The position numbers and the translations under genes are program-made. Below, one piece after another: positions 1 to 15,179 of a stretch of DNA of 64,000 nucleotides. The stretch comes from Quillaja saponaria (lineage: Eukaryota > Streptophyta > Magnoliopsida > Fabales > Quillajaceae): the NCBI GenBank assembly GCA_029379385.1, contig CM055612.1:17608001-17672000 (forward strand), written 5' to 3'. The notes beneath the pieces were generated by a model. The model did not search any database. It had not been told where the DNA came from and worked only from the letters and a program-made list of their open reading frames with translations. Position 1 is the first letter of the stretch. Each line of letters begins with the position of its first letter.

Positions 1-890
1 GTGGTTATCTTTTTCTTCCTTTTTTCCTTTTAAATTTAATTTTGTTTTAAAAGTACATCAAAAACTCTCAATATAAAAAATAATAATAATGAATAATTGA
101 ATACGAGTACACCATAAAAGGGTGTTTAAGATTTTAGTATAGTATGATATAGATATAAATATCAAATTAAAAGTATTTTTTCAATTTTAAAAAAGAAAAA
201 TTATTTTTAGCTTTAATCTTCTAATATATTAAATAAATTTTTTAATAAAATAAAATAAATATTATTTTAAACTTTTTACTATTTCTTTTTATTTTTACAC
301 AACACTTATCAAAGAAATATTTATACTCTTATTAATGAAATAATTATAAAAAAGCCTGTGAGCATGTTATTTTTATACAACAGTTATTAAAACATATTTA
401 TATTCTTATCACAAGGAAAAAAAAATTAGAAAGAGTCTCTAAGCATGTTTGATAAGGCTTGGTATTATAAAAGTGAGAAGACTCTCATTGTGGTCTCTTA
501 CCTTATAATAGTATAAATAAATTAAATATTTTTTACTAATTAAAAAATTTAACTTCTTAGTAACTACACATATCACTCTCACTCACACATTAACTCTTAT
601 ATTTTTCTTTAATTACAATTTAAAATAATTATTTTATATAATTATTTTATGCTCTTTTTAAAAAATTATTTAGTATGTGTGTAACCAGTTAATATATATA
701 AGAAAGATATGCTTTAATTATGTGTTTGAATTATTGATTGGATTAGTATTTTAAAACAATATCTTACTAATTGTTTTGAAGTTTTTAGAATATTTTGATA
801 ATTGGCTTTGTTGAAAAACTGCTTCAATATGCTTAATTAGTAGTAGAGATGATGAGATGTATCAATTCTTTGATTAACTGTTAGAGTAAA
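1..890. other. AT-rich intergenic DNA, no gene seen
   Basis: Very AT-rich sequence with many short A and T runs and stop codons in all frames. I see no conserved protein segment, tRNA or complete repeat before the SINE that follows. It may be upstream intergenic space of THIC. Confidence 0.6.
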
Positions 891-906
891 GAGTTATACA
901 ATATCA

Positions 907-1008
907 CCATCGAGAGCTTAGCTCAAGCTGGTTGGTACCTGTTTCCTAACTCTCAGTTCGAGTTCGAAGCACTCCCAATGTACCAAGGAAAAAAGAATAA
1001 AAAAAAAA
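907..1008 (+). mobile_element. tRNA-derived SINE with target-site duplication
   Basis: The segment opens with a pol III A-box-like stretch, TAGCTCAAGCTGG at 919-931, followed about 30 bases later by a B-box-like stretch (AGTTCGAGTTCGAA, 955-968). It ends in an A-rich tail (about 988-1008). It is flanked by an imperfect direct repeat: GAGTTATACAATATCA at 891-906 and GAGTTCTATGATATCA at 1009-1024, matching at 13 of 16 positions. An A box, a B box, an A tail and a target duplication are the defining marks of a tRNA-derived SINE copied by LINE machinery. The length of about 100 bp suggests a short or truncated copy, and the mismatches suggest it is old. It is not a tRNA gene because no cloverleaf forms. 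Confidence 0.7.
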
Positions 1009-1024
1009 GAGTTCTATGATATCA

Positions 1025-2670
1025 ATAAATAGAATTATAATATATCAGTTTATTTGATTAAAATTAAAAGTGATGGTTAATAAAAGACACATGAACATGG
1101 TATTTATTTATTAATTGACAGTGTAAAAATTACTTATACTGACAATGAATCAAATATTAATTGTTAATGAGTACATAGACAATTGTTTGTATCAAGGCTA
1201 GCTTTTGAAGATTCTTAAATTTCCAACTCTATCAGCTATTTTTATCCTTTTTGTATACGTTTTGGACGATCTACAGTTGTCTCCTTTGCAAATATTTCAG
1301 AAAATGGTTTTTCATTCCCTTTGTGAGTGTGTGTGTGAAGGGTCAAACATGTACCATACCCATTTTATCCTTTATCTTTTATCTATACTTGCTCCTCCAA
1401 AGATAATATCAATTTCTATTTACGTAAAAAAAATGTTAGTTCAATTATTCATTCCGTCATGCAGAACTGAATAAAATGTTATAATTCTTTATATTTTAAA
1501 TGTTAACAACAATACAAAAATATCAACTAATCAATATTTCACATTCAATATCCTGCTATTTAACATTAACAAACTAAAAATTAAAACATCAACTAACTAT
1601 CTCACACATGAATAATATTGTTCTTAAAACTAAAATCATGTACAATCATATATTTGAAAAGTAAATATTTCATCCACTATAAGTGTAATTTTTTTAAAAT
1701 AAGAAAATAATTCATTAATTATCTAGCTAGAATCAAGAAACGGTGACTAGAATCAAGAGTGGTAGTTGATAGATCAAAGATACGGGCACTTTCATATATA
1801 TTAAAAAATAATAATAATAAATAATAAATTCTAAATTATTGTCATGCAACAAATAATTTGTTGTAATAATTTTTTTTTATTTCCTATTCTTAATAACTTA
1901 TTGAGATATATAATAAAAGTATATGTAATAAGAGGAGGCAAACATCCTTCGGGTTTTAATTAAAACCTTACTAGCCTTGTAGTATAGAATTTTATACCCT
2001 TATTTACTCCTTATTGATTTTGAAACATATGGTTTATTTTTAGAATGTGTGATATATATATTCATGATAGTCATCCTAAATAGTTTTTTAATTTATTATT
2101 TATTTTTTTATAAAAAGAAATAAATTATTATTTTTAAATATTTTAAAATTCCAATATCTGTATTAATTGCATTGCAATTAGATCACTTATTAAAAAATTC
2201 CTAACAAAAATCAATCCTTTTTCCTTCCTATTAAAGAGTGATTATCTTCAAAACTTTGTTTGCAGGACCACGGGACTCCAATGAACTTTCTATAACCAAG
2301 TTTTTACATTCCTTACAAAAATAATTGCGTTTTTATTTTAATTTATATAAATTAATTAATAAAGTTAACTATCATTTAAAAATTTTAATTTAGAGCCGAT
2401 TTTTAAAACATGCACTAACCTTTATTTTACATTACTTGAGGCACTTATCATTATTTTAAAATAATATATAGGATAGTGAGAAAAAAAAAAACTATAATAT
2501 TAAACAAAATTGATGTCATTATTTTTGTGACTTAATTTTATGATGTAATATCTCAATCGATATAAATGAAATAATGAGTTTGTAAAATAATATAAAAAAA
2601 TAATTAACTCTAAATGGAGTATCATCAGCCAGCTCTAACAAAGTACTCAACAAAACAATCATAAAATCGC
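1025..2670. other. intergenic, AT-rich, upstream of THIC
   Basis: No coding conservation is visible. Short open frames here, such as one at 1205-1474, have low-complexity composition and no family resemblance. The last few hundred bases probably carry distal promoter elements of THIC. Confidence 0.5.
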
Positions 2671-2682
2671 GGTTCATTCTAC

Positions 2683-2690
2683 AAATATCT
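2683..2690 (+). promoter_or_regulatory. evening-element-like site upstream of THIC
   Basis: The sequence AAATATCT, preceded by C, matches eight of nine bases of the evening element AAAATATCT that CCA1/LHY/RVE Myb factors bind. It lies about 130 bases before the probable transcription start. Arabidopsis THIC is known to be clock regulated through evening elements in its promoter, so a single near-match here fits the same control. A short motif can occur by chance in AT-rich DNA. Confidence 0.45.
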
Positions 2691-2779
2691 AAGGTTGGGG
2701 AATCACGAGAGTCACGTCAGAATTCACTTTTGGAAGTATTTGAGATTTCCTTGTTAGTGGTGTCCGTGTCCCTCTACTC

Positions 2780-2790
2780 GCTATATATCA
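2780..2790 (+). promoter_or_regulatory. probable TATA box of THIC
   Basis: CTATATATCA lies in a CT-rich to C-rich core promoter context, followed at about 30 bases by a likely start region near 2815. The 5'UTR then runs to a clean splice donor at 2875 (AAGG then GTAAGC). A CACGTC core at 2714-2719 is a possible bZIP or light-response site. Confidence 0.5.
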
Positions 2791-2874
2791 ACCCACCAAT
2801 CAATGTAATATTCATTCAGCTAACAGCACTGCTCAGAGCTCTCTGTGACTCCGCGTGTGGGACACAAGATAAGG

Positions 2875-7899
<5,025 letters not shown>

Positions 7900-8142
7900 G
7901 ATTATATGAATGGAGAGACTCGGCTAAGAAAACCTGGAGATGGTTATGCAATTGGCTTTAGGATGGCAAAACATGATCTTGGTTTTCAGGCTGTAGGGAA
8001 TTACAAACTTGAGTTTGTTGACTACTTAGACTGTCTCTACATTCTTCTCGTTTTGGTGTGCTCCAATAATAAATAGCCTTGCCTTGTTTTGCATATTTTA
8101 TGTTTATCATTCTGGCAATTTTATTACGTATTGACATAAGAG
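7900..8142 (+). other. thiC: THIC 3'UTR exon with regulated 5' splice site
   Basis: This is non-coding transcribed sequence between the stop-proximal intron and the aptamer. A possible regulated donor is GTAGGG at 7993. Just before it TTCAGG (7985-7990) can pair with CCTGAA (8227-8232) inside the aptamer. In plant THIC genes the ligand-free aptamer masks the 5' splice site by pairing, and TPP binding frees it. An AATAAA at 8068-8073 lies between this donor and the aptamer, the right place for the short stable 3' end that is lost when splicing is switched on. The role is inferred from the family; the motifs are seen. Confidence 0.55.
8068..8073 (+). terminator. poly(A) signal AATAAA for short THIC transcript
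   Basis: A perfect AATAAA in an AT-rich stretch about 70 bases upstream of the TPP aptamer. Its position fits the processing site used under low TPP in plant THIC transcripts. Confidence 0.5.
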
Positions 8143-8262
8143 ATGCACCAGGGGTGCCTGCATCTGCCATAGCTCTGGCTGTTTGGCTAGGATACTGGCA
8201 GGTCAGGCTGAGACAGTCCCTTTGAACCTGAACAGGATAATGCCTGCGTAGGGAGCGTGCAT
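8143..8262 (+). promoter_or_regulatory. TPP riboswitch (THI element) in THIC 3'UTR
   Basis: All conserved parts of the thiamine pyrophosphate aptamer are present in order. The P1 stem is ATGCAC (8143-8148) with GTGCAT (8257-8262), a perfect 6-bp pair. The 5' block GGGGTGC is at 8151-8157, the pyrimidine-sensor core CTGAGA is near 8208-8213, and the P4/P5 segment with GAACCTGAACAGGATAATGC and GCGTAGGGAG follows (8224-8255). Between the 5' block and CTGAGA is an enlarged variable P3 arm (about 8158-8206), usual in plants. It binds TPP and controls alternative 3' splicing and 3'-end choice of THIC, giving negative feedback on thiamine synthesis. Sequence conservation is very strong, so it is likely functional. 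Confidence 0.97.
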
Positions 8263-8560
8263 TTTCTTTTTCGTGTCTTCTATCCTTTCACAGGGATGGT
8301 GATTCCATTCATGGTTCGGGCTACCTGGTCATGTGAAGCTGATTCAGAATGGGGGCCTGCCCATTTACTCATGATTGACAAATACTATAACTTTAGAGCG
8401 GAGCAGAGTTACCTCTTAACTCAGAAGCCTAGTTTTCTTCTAGTAAACAGAATTTTATCGAGTCCAAACAATCTGTACCAAGAAAGAGGAATACCAGTAA
8501 TTTTCAGGGCCTCTAATTAGGTAAAATACATACTACTTTCTTGACATCAGTGCTTAAGGA
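8263..8560 (+). other. distal THIC 3'UTR used after splicing
   Basis: Downstream of the aptamer the sequence keeps a mixed, less AT-rich character to about 8.55 kb and holds a possible acceptor (TTTCACAG ending at 8293). In plants, high TPP yields long unstable 3'UTRs that reach past the aptamer, and this stretch is the likely template. No protein conservation is seen in the open frame here. Confidence 0.4.
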
Positions 8561-11420
8561 GTTACTGGGAAAGAAGAGTATGGTCCCCATGAGCCCTGGT
8601 GCCAAAAAAATGACCAAATTGTCACTTCATAAAAAACTCAAGCTTGCAGTAAAAGGAAGTCATTTATTCATTTATACATTTTAATACTCCATCACTTGTG
8701 GGTTCAATATTTTTATTTTTTATAATTTTTAAATAAATGCATATGATGAAATCAAGGTTGTAGTGAGGATATGTATTGAGTGGTGAATGGGTGATTAGCT
8801 TTTCCTACTGTAAGGTTGATTCATGAGTAGGACATTAGCCTTTGTTTGGGAAAAGTTAAGGGAGGAACAAAAGGAGAGGAAAGAAAGTGGAGAGAGAAAA
8901 TAAAAGATTTTAATTCTCTCATCTCTTGTTTGGGAAGGAAGGAAGAAAGAAAATTCTTGCCATTGGAAATGGAGGGAATGGATGAAGCTGAGATTGACAA
9001 AAAGGACAAACAAGACACTGAAATTGGTAGCAAATGTGTATTGGGAAGTTGCTACCGTTGTTAAATTTTATATATTGAATTTGAAATTGCTTCGTAATGG
9101 ATTTTTCCAGTAAAAGAAAAAGAAAAACTTCGTAATGGATAATACGTTCATCTTGAAATATTGGATAAAAGAGTAAAAACATTTTAACCTTAAAGACGGG
9201 TTTAAACCCAAAAGTTGTAGTATCATATGCTAAAATGGCATGAGGTCAAAAGAAATTGAAGAGGTTTTCTTAGTTCTTCTAACGTTTGTAATTATTTGTA
9301 TAATTCATTTCAGGTATTATTATTATTAATTTTTTTTTTTAAAGATATATGAGATTATTATATTTCTATTTTAAGTTCAGTTAAGTCTGGCTCGTCTCTT
9401 CATCATATTACAAGCAAAAATGTTCCATCAAGACCAATTGGTTGTTCAATTCTTGGCATTCCTCCTAATCTATCTTACTGTTCCCATATAATCATAAATC
9501 TTTAAATAATAATAATCTCATTTACCATCCCATCATTATTGCCTTGTCGAAAAAAATTTGATGTCTGGCTTTGTAGTAAGGAGAAATGAGGACCTCAAGG
9601 ATAAATCGTGGAGTAAGGCTAGGCACGCACTAGGGCAAGAAATAGGCAAGGAGGGCTTTGTCTGGACCACAAACTCCAAAAAGTATAATAGGATAATGAA
9701 GTGAACAAAAAGTGGTAGCCTCAATAATTTGATTTGAAAGTAACTGTTTCAATCTTTTCGTCAACTTGGATGTCATCGGCTTTTGCAAGTGGCTCATGAA
9801 CATCATCAACTTCATTGCCTAGTCTTCATCGTCTAGTGTAAGTGGCTAAGAAGCATCTTTAACCAAAGGTTCTTGAGCTTAAACACAATCGTCTCCTCAC
9901 TCTGAATCATACTTGCTGGTTCAAGAGAGAAAACAATATCAAGACAAATAGAATTAACAACAATATGATAGTCATTCACAGATGTGCCCAATAGAGTTAA
10001 TGCTTAAAGAATAGATGTGGAATTAAAGTTTTTCACCAAGTCGTTCAAGAACTCGATTCTATAAGTTTTTACCAATAGGCTCATAAGAACCATATCATAG
10101 GTCTTCAAGACAGATATTATAATTGCTCTAATTCTTAATCTGAGTTTCAATATTATGTGTATCTTTTGAAAAAGAAAAATGATGAAGCATCTCAAGAACG
10201 AAATATCATCCCACTATGCATATGTATCAAGTGTTTCTCTAAGTCTATCTTGAGTATGGAGGTAAGCATATAAATTCCCTTCGTGTATGTGTGAGAGCCA
10301 TTACTTTCCAACAAAAATATCAATGATGATATAATAACAGAGAAGATGTCATGCAAACAATCATTAACAAATAGAGTACCAAAATCTATGTTACATGTAG
10401 TAAATACATCAAGATTGATTTTATATTATGTTTCTGTATAGACCTGTCTTCTTTACCTTTGTATAAAAAATGCCTTATTGATAGGGAAAAAAAAAAAAAA
10501 AACTCACAAAAAAAGGTATAGATTTGACTTTTTTGTTCTATAGAACCTATCCTAATTCTTGCTTCCCTTGTTTCTCTCAAGCTTTTTAAGAAAAAATTGT
10601 GTCAGGGGCTGTTGCCATATACTTATACATCCTTTTCGAGGCAGTCGTAGATTTTTCTTTTATTGCTTTTACTTTTGAATAAAACGATTTTAGATATATA
10701 TCATTCTTATGGTAAGTTTTAAGTTTTCTTACTGTGTTTAAAATGAGATTTTTTGTTTCTCCCTCTTGGGGAATCTGTAATTCTCATTCTTTGAAAATTT
10801 TGTATTTTTTATTTGATGTACATCTTTTCTTATGAGACATTCTGATTAATGTTCTATTTGAACAACTAATTTTGTATTGTTAGATTACTTGTAATGAAGA
10901 TCTCTGACTATAAAGATTTTTGTCATTACTTTTTTATGATGATATACATGTTATATAAAGGTGCAAAACAATAATCTGGGCTTTGTTAGTGAAAAAAAGT
11001 AGAGTTCAAATTATGACATTAGAGCTGAAACTATTTTGATCCATTTATTTTATTGTAAGTCACGTTTGAAGTTTATTTTCATTTCTTTTTTTGATAAAAA
11101 TATTTTTCATTTCTTTAACATCAATAAAGCAATTTATTAAGCAGACATGAGAAATGTAAAACTTGTATTTACAAAAAAGCTTCAACCGAGAACCCCAAGA
11201 CAACACTACCATAAAATATAAAGCCTTAACTGAAAGTCCCCACCACCCCATACCAAGATCCCCTAAACAAAATATAAAGCTGTTTGGCATTTACGTTAAT
11301 GAAAATTATCATTTATTCTTTTTGCGAAAAAGAAGAAAAAAGAAAAAAAAATATATGAGAAAACTCACATAAAAAGGTCACCAACCAAGTAGGTGAAATA
11401 TACACTAATGAGATCTTAAT
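8561..11420. other. intergenic, no gene recognised
   Basis: AT-rich sequence with scattered short open frames of low complexity. A stretch at about 9600-10300 has more balanced composition and may be an old coding or transposon relic, but every frame is broken and I cannot place it in a family. Poly-A runs occur at about 10486-10501. Confidence 0.4.
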
Positions 11421-11423
11421 TAG

Positions 11424-11547
11424 GGTCACCATCCAAGCAGGGGGCTCCCAATTGTGGTTTCAATTACACAAATTAAGCTGATATGGTCACCATCCAAGCA
11501 GGGGCTCTTAATTGTGGTTTCAATTAACACCAATTAAGCTGATATGG
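11424..11547 (+). repeat. tandem duplication, two units of about 61 bp
   Basis: The unit starting GGTCACCATCCAAGCAGG occurs at 11424 and again at 11485, each running through AATTGTGGTTTCAATTA to AAGCTGATATGG. The copies differ by a few substitutions and small indels. A weaker partial match (GGTCACCAACCAAG) lies upstream near 11376. It looks like a local slippage duplication; function is unknown. Confidence 0.8.
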
Positions 11548-12490
11548 ACTGATTGTTTCTATTGTGTGCAATATGTGACAAATCAAAAATAACCATATGA
11601 TTTATACATATTTTATACCAAAATTAAATTATTTTAAAAAAAAAAAAGTATTAATTTTATTTTTAAAAGGAAAAAAAAAGAAAAAGAAAAAAGAAAAAGA
11701 AAATAACACGTCCTTTCACTCTCCCTCTATTCTTGCTCCCCACCACCATTCCTCCAACTTGTTCCTCCATTGTCAAAAAACTTGCCACAAAAGCTTATCT
11801 TTACAAATTGCAGCACTAATAACAATAACAACAACCAATCTAAAAACCACAAGCAGACATGAACGAAAACGGATGAAAAAACCTAGAGCTAAGTATAAAC
11901 CCTAACCCCAATTAGAGTTGATAATTGCAAATCATAAAAATTGACATTGTGGAAGACAGATCTACTAAAAGAGTTTCGCTGGCACACAATAATGGCGGCT
12001 ATTAGTAGAAATCAGAACATCACAAAATTTCATTAGAAATTGAGGAGCTTGAGGAGCAAATCCATGGCTTTGTGGGAGACCTTCAAAACTTATATGAGTC
12101 TCATTAGAAATTGAGAATTTTACTATTTTGTTTAAGAGATGATTTTGGGTTTGTGAATTTGGTGGTGATTTTGATTTTTGAGGTATGGTGGTTATGGAGG
12201 AATGAAAATATGGTGGCTATGTAAGAATTGAGGTATGGTGGCTATGGAGGAATCTAGGGTGGACCGGGGTGGTGATGAGGAAGAAAGAGAAAGAAAAAAT
12301 TATTTTGTTATTATAAATTTAATATTATTTCCCTTTTACTTTTTTTAATAATATTTTTGATAAAAAAATATACATCTCATGTAGCTATTTTTTATTGGTC
12401 AATTATGTCACATAGGTGCCACGTCACTATCATTGGTGTTAATTTAAATGGCGCCTGACATAAGAGGCTTAATTGCAAAAAAATAAACTT
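11548..12490. other. gene-free stretch with short GGTGGNTATG repeats
   Basis: AT-rich flanks surround a mixed region. At about 12180-12260 a short motif around ATGGTGG(C/T)TATG recurs four times. No conserved protein is visible. It leads directly into the dispersed repeat at 12495 and may belong to the same element. Confidence 0.35.
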
Positions 12491-12494
12491 GGTA

Positions 12495-12580
12495 GGGACC
12501 CAATTGCTACAATTGAAACTTGAGGGATTAAATTGAACTTAAAATTAAATTATAGGGACCAAAAAGTGTAATTAAGTCTT
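12495..12580 (+). repeat. dispersed repeat, copy 1 (unclassified)
   Basis: Phrases such as AGGGACC, CAATTGAAAC, AGGGA(T/C)TAAA and AAATTATAGGGACCAAAA occur in the same order as at 35150-35270. Two copies 22 kb apart with unrelated flanks indicate an interspersed element end. The family cannot be set from sequence alone. Confidence 0.55.
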
Positions 12581-12591
12581 AAATCTAAAAC

Positions 12592-12893
12592 AAATTTTAC
12601 AATAAATCTACTAAGTAAAACATACTAGCAATTCTTTAACATATTTTTGTATTGATTCAATCATAATTTAATTTTTATTAAACTAGCTAATTTGTAGCCA
12701 ATATTTTAAGATTAAAATAAATCATCCTTTAAAAATAATAATAAAAAAAAGATTTTGATTTAATTTATTCGATATATGACAAAATGTAGCTAATTGCTCA
12801 TAAGATCAATCCAAAATATGTGAAAGTTGAAGAGATCTATTGTCAGTCCCTTAATGTGTAACAAGCAACTAGCATGGCTTGGTCTTGTACCAT
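12592..12893 (+). repeat. direct repeat of about 310 bp, copy 1
   Basis: This block resembles 12991-13320 throughout, with shared strings such as TTTAATTTTTATTAAACTAG, ATTCTTTAAC, GTAGCTAA and CTAGCATGGCTT in the same order. The copies have diverged by many substitutions and small indels. They could be LTR pieces or an old tandem duplication. Confidence 0.65.
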
Positions 12894-12990
12894 TTAAACA
12901 CCCTCAAAAAAAGAAATTATAAAGTCGTCGACTACTGATGAGATCTTCATTCAATTATTAAAATTAATTAATTTAAATTATGATATACTT

Positions 12991-13320
12991 AAATCCAAAT
13001 TTTTTTTTTACAATAAATAACAAGTTATGTAACGAAAACCTACTTACAAATTCTTTAACCTATTTTCACTTCAATTCAATCATTATTTAATTTTTATTAA
13101 ACTAGTTAATGTGTAGCCTATATTTAAAATTGAAAAGAAATCATCTTCTACAAATAATAAAAGAAAAAAGATTTTTACTAATTAATTTGATATACTGTAA
13201 AACATAAGGGTAGCTAAGTGCTCTTAGGATCACTTCAAAAATTTAGTAGTTTCTTTAAGTGACCTATTGTTAGTCCCTTGATATATAGTAAGTAGTTAGC
13301 ATGGCTTTGCCTTGTCCCAT
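12991..13320 (+). repeat. direct repeat of about 310 bp, copy 2
   Basis: Second copy of the block at 12592-12893, separated by about 100 bases. It ends just before a region leading into a gypsy integrase fragment, so it may derive from that element's flank. Confidence 0.65.
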
Positions 13321-13639
13321 GCTAGAGCTATGAGTAGCAGTATGAAGGAGGCATGCTTCAAATTGGGTTCTAACATTGGCCTTGACATGCACATATGCAG
13401 CCTAGCATTGGTAAATCACATAGGTAGCTTAACACTAGAAACTGATATAGTAGTAAGGCAACATATGCAGTGTGGCAAGGTGATGGGGTGACACTAGGCT
13501 GAGGCCACGCACCTATGGGCTAAGGCTAGCAAGTCCGTGATGGGCATGCCAAGCTATTATGGAATTGATGAAGGAAATTCATGACACAAAGTAGGTTGGA
13601 TATCTAGGAAAGGAAACGATGAATGCATTATTGAGTCAA

Positions 13640-14325
13640 GTCTATTTCTAGCCTAGTATGGAACAAGACATTGAAGCTTATATCAAGTCTTGCCTGGTAT
13701 GTACAAAGTGTAGCATTGGAATTATATTGGTTTACTACAACCAATGTCTATACTAGAGAAATCTTGGGTGTTAGTTTCTATGGATGTCATCACTAGGGTT
13801 GCCTAGTGATAACAATTACAGTTCTATCATGGTAATTGTTAAGAGATTTTCTAAGTATGATGTTTTGTACATGCTCCACATCCTTGTAGAGGACGTAGTA
13901 GAATGATTCTTCAAGTATGTGGTGGAGTACTTTGGATTGTTGGAGGACATTGTGAGTGACAAAGACATCATATTTGCTAGTAGGTTCTAGACCACCTTGT
14001 TTAATTTGTTAGGTTCTACTTTAAAATTCTTTATACAATCACCTTCAAACAAATGGGCAAACATAGAAGATCAATGCATTGTTGGAAGAGTACTTGAGCA
14101 ATTATGTGAATTCATCTCAGAAAAATTAGGTGGATCTCGTAGACACTACTCAATTGGCATACAACCTTTATAGGTGCAAATATCCAGTAGCATACGTGTT
14201 TGCTAGAAGAACTAGAGATGATTAAGGAGGCGAGGAACATTGTTGCTAAGACACAAAGGCAAATGAAGAAATATGTAGATAAGGGAAGAAGGTCTATTTG
14301 TAAAGGAGTTGTCATCTGAACAACA
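13640..14325 (+). pseudogene. Ty3/gypsy integrase fragment
   Basis: The + strand encodes, in shifting frames with stops, the zinc-binding end of a gypsy integrase (QDIEAYIKSCLVCTK), then a core with the first catalytic Asp (VSMDVI), a GLP segment, IMVIVKRFSKY, and the second Asp in VSDKDIIFASRF, followed by FNLLGST and a weak HPQTNGQ-like block. The order and spacing match the integrase core. It is a decayed fragment with no LTRs in view, in opposite orientation to the gypsy element at 15.2-18.9 kb. Confidence 0.75.
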
Positions 14326-14329
14326 AGCC

Positions 14330-15130
14330 TCCACCAAAATAGTAGACTAGCTATGATTAGATAAGATAGCTTATGGCATTTCTAATTTGAATACAATGTA
14401 ATTTGAATGTAACAATATCTCAAATACTCTATTTATAGAGCAAATCAATATACAATGGAATTGCACTATTAATCCAAGTTTATGCATGGTATCAGAAAGC
14501 TTACAATTGTAAAGCACATATTTATGGCCTCAAAGCTTTCTTCAATTACATCTCCTACCATAACTTCCACCACCCAACAACAATTTCCATCAATGCTGTA
14601 GCTTAACTACCCTTGAAGTTGGCAACAACAATTATCTTGATGGTAGCACTACTCCTCCACCTCTACTCTTGCAGGTGAAACAACTAAATCTTGCTTGTGT
14701 GTTGTAGTAGCGTTAAGATCAACTCTTGCAAAATGCAATCCTTGCATCAAGCTTACTCAAAGCTATGGCACAAGTTAGATATGCCAATACAGTTGCAAGT
14801 AGCATGGTAAACTCTAGAACATGTTTATGTTGCTAAAACAAAATCGCGAATTATTTCTCTTAAGACTAAACTGACTAACACCCTATAAGGTACTCGACCA
14901 ATGAGTGAGTATATTCAATTTATGAAATCTACTTTTATGATCTCGCCCATTCTAATAGTCCACTTGATGAGTATGATTTAGTGTTATGTATCTTAAATAG
15001 TCTAAACTCTTATTTTAAGAATTTAACAACTACCCTTTTGAACTCATCCTACTTCTATTTCCAATGAGGAATTGTATGATATGTTGGTTGAACATGCCGA
15101 GTAGGTACAAAAGCAGAAACACTTCATCTT
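14330..15130 (+). mobile_element. Ty1/copia fragment: LTR end, primer site and gag
   Basis: A likely LTR end is followed by TGGTATCAGAAAGC (14487-14500), close to the initiator-Met primer binding site TGGTATCAGAGC. The gag starts at the ATG at 14524 and is broken by stops. Typical copia gag phrases are readable: KSRIISLKTKLTN, MSEYIQFMKS, DLVLCILNSLNSYF and EELYDMLVEHAE. Protease, integrase and RT of this element are absent, so it was truncated, probably by later rearrangement with the neighbouring gypsy element. Confidence 0.7.
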
Positions 15131-15179
15131 GCCACAACTATTTCAAATGGACTTATACCCATAGAGTGATTAAAAACTA

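Noticed and set aside
919..968. Possible tRNA gene
   Set aside because: A and B boxes are present but arms do not form a cloverleaf; the A tail and flanking direct repeats point to a SINE.
1205..1474. 89-codon open frame on the + strand
   Set aside because: AT-rich, low-complexity product with no family resemblance; no splice, promoter or neighbour evidence.
8257..8520. 87-codon open frame after the riboswitch
   Set aside because: It begins inside the aptamer's 3' stem and lies in 3'UTR sequence with no conserved domain.
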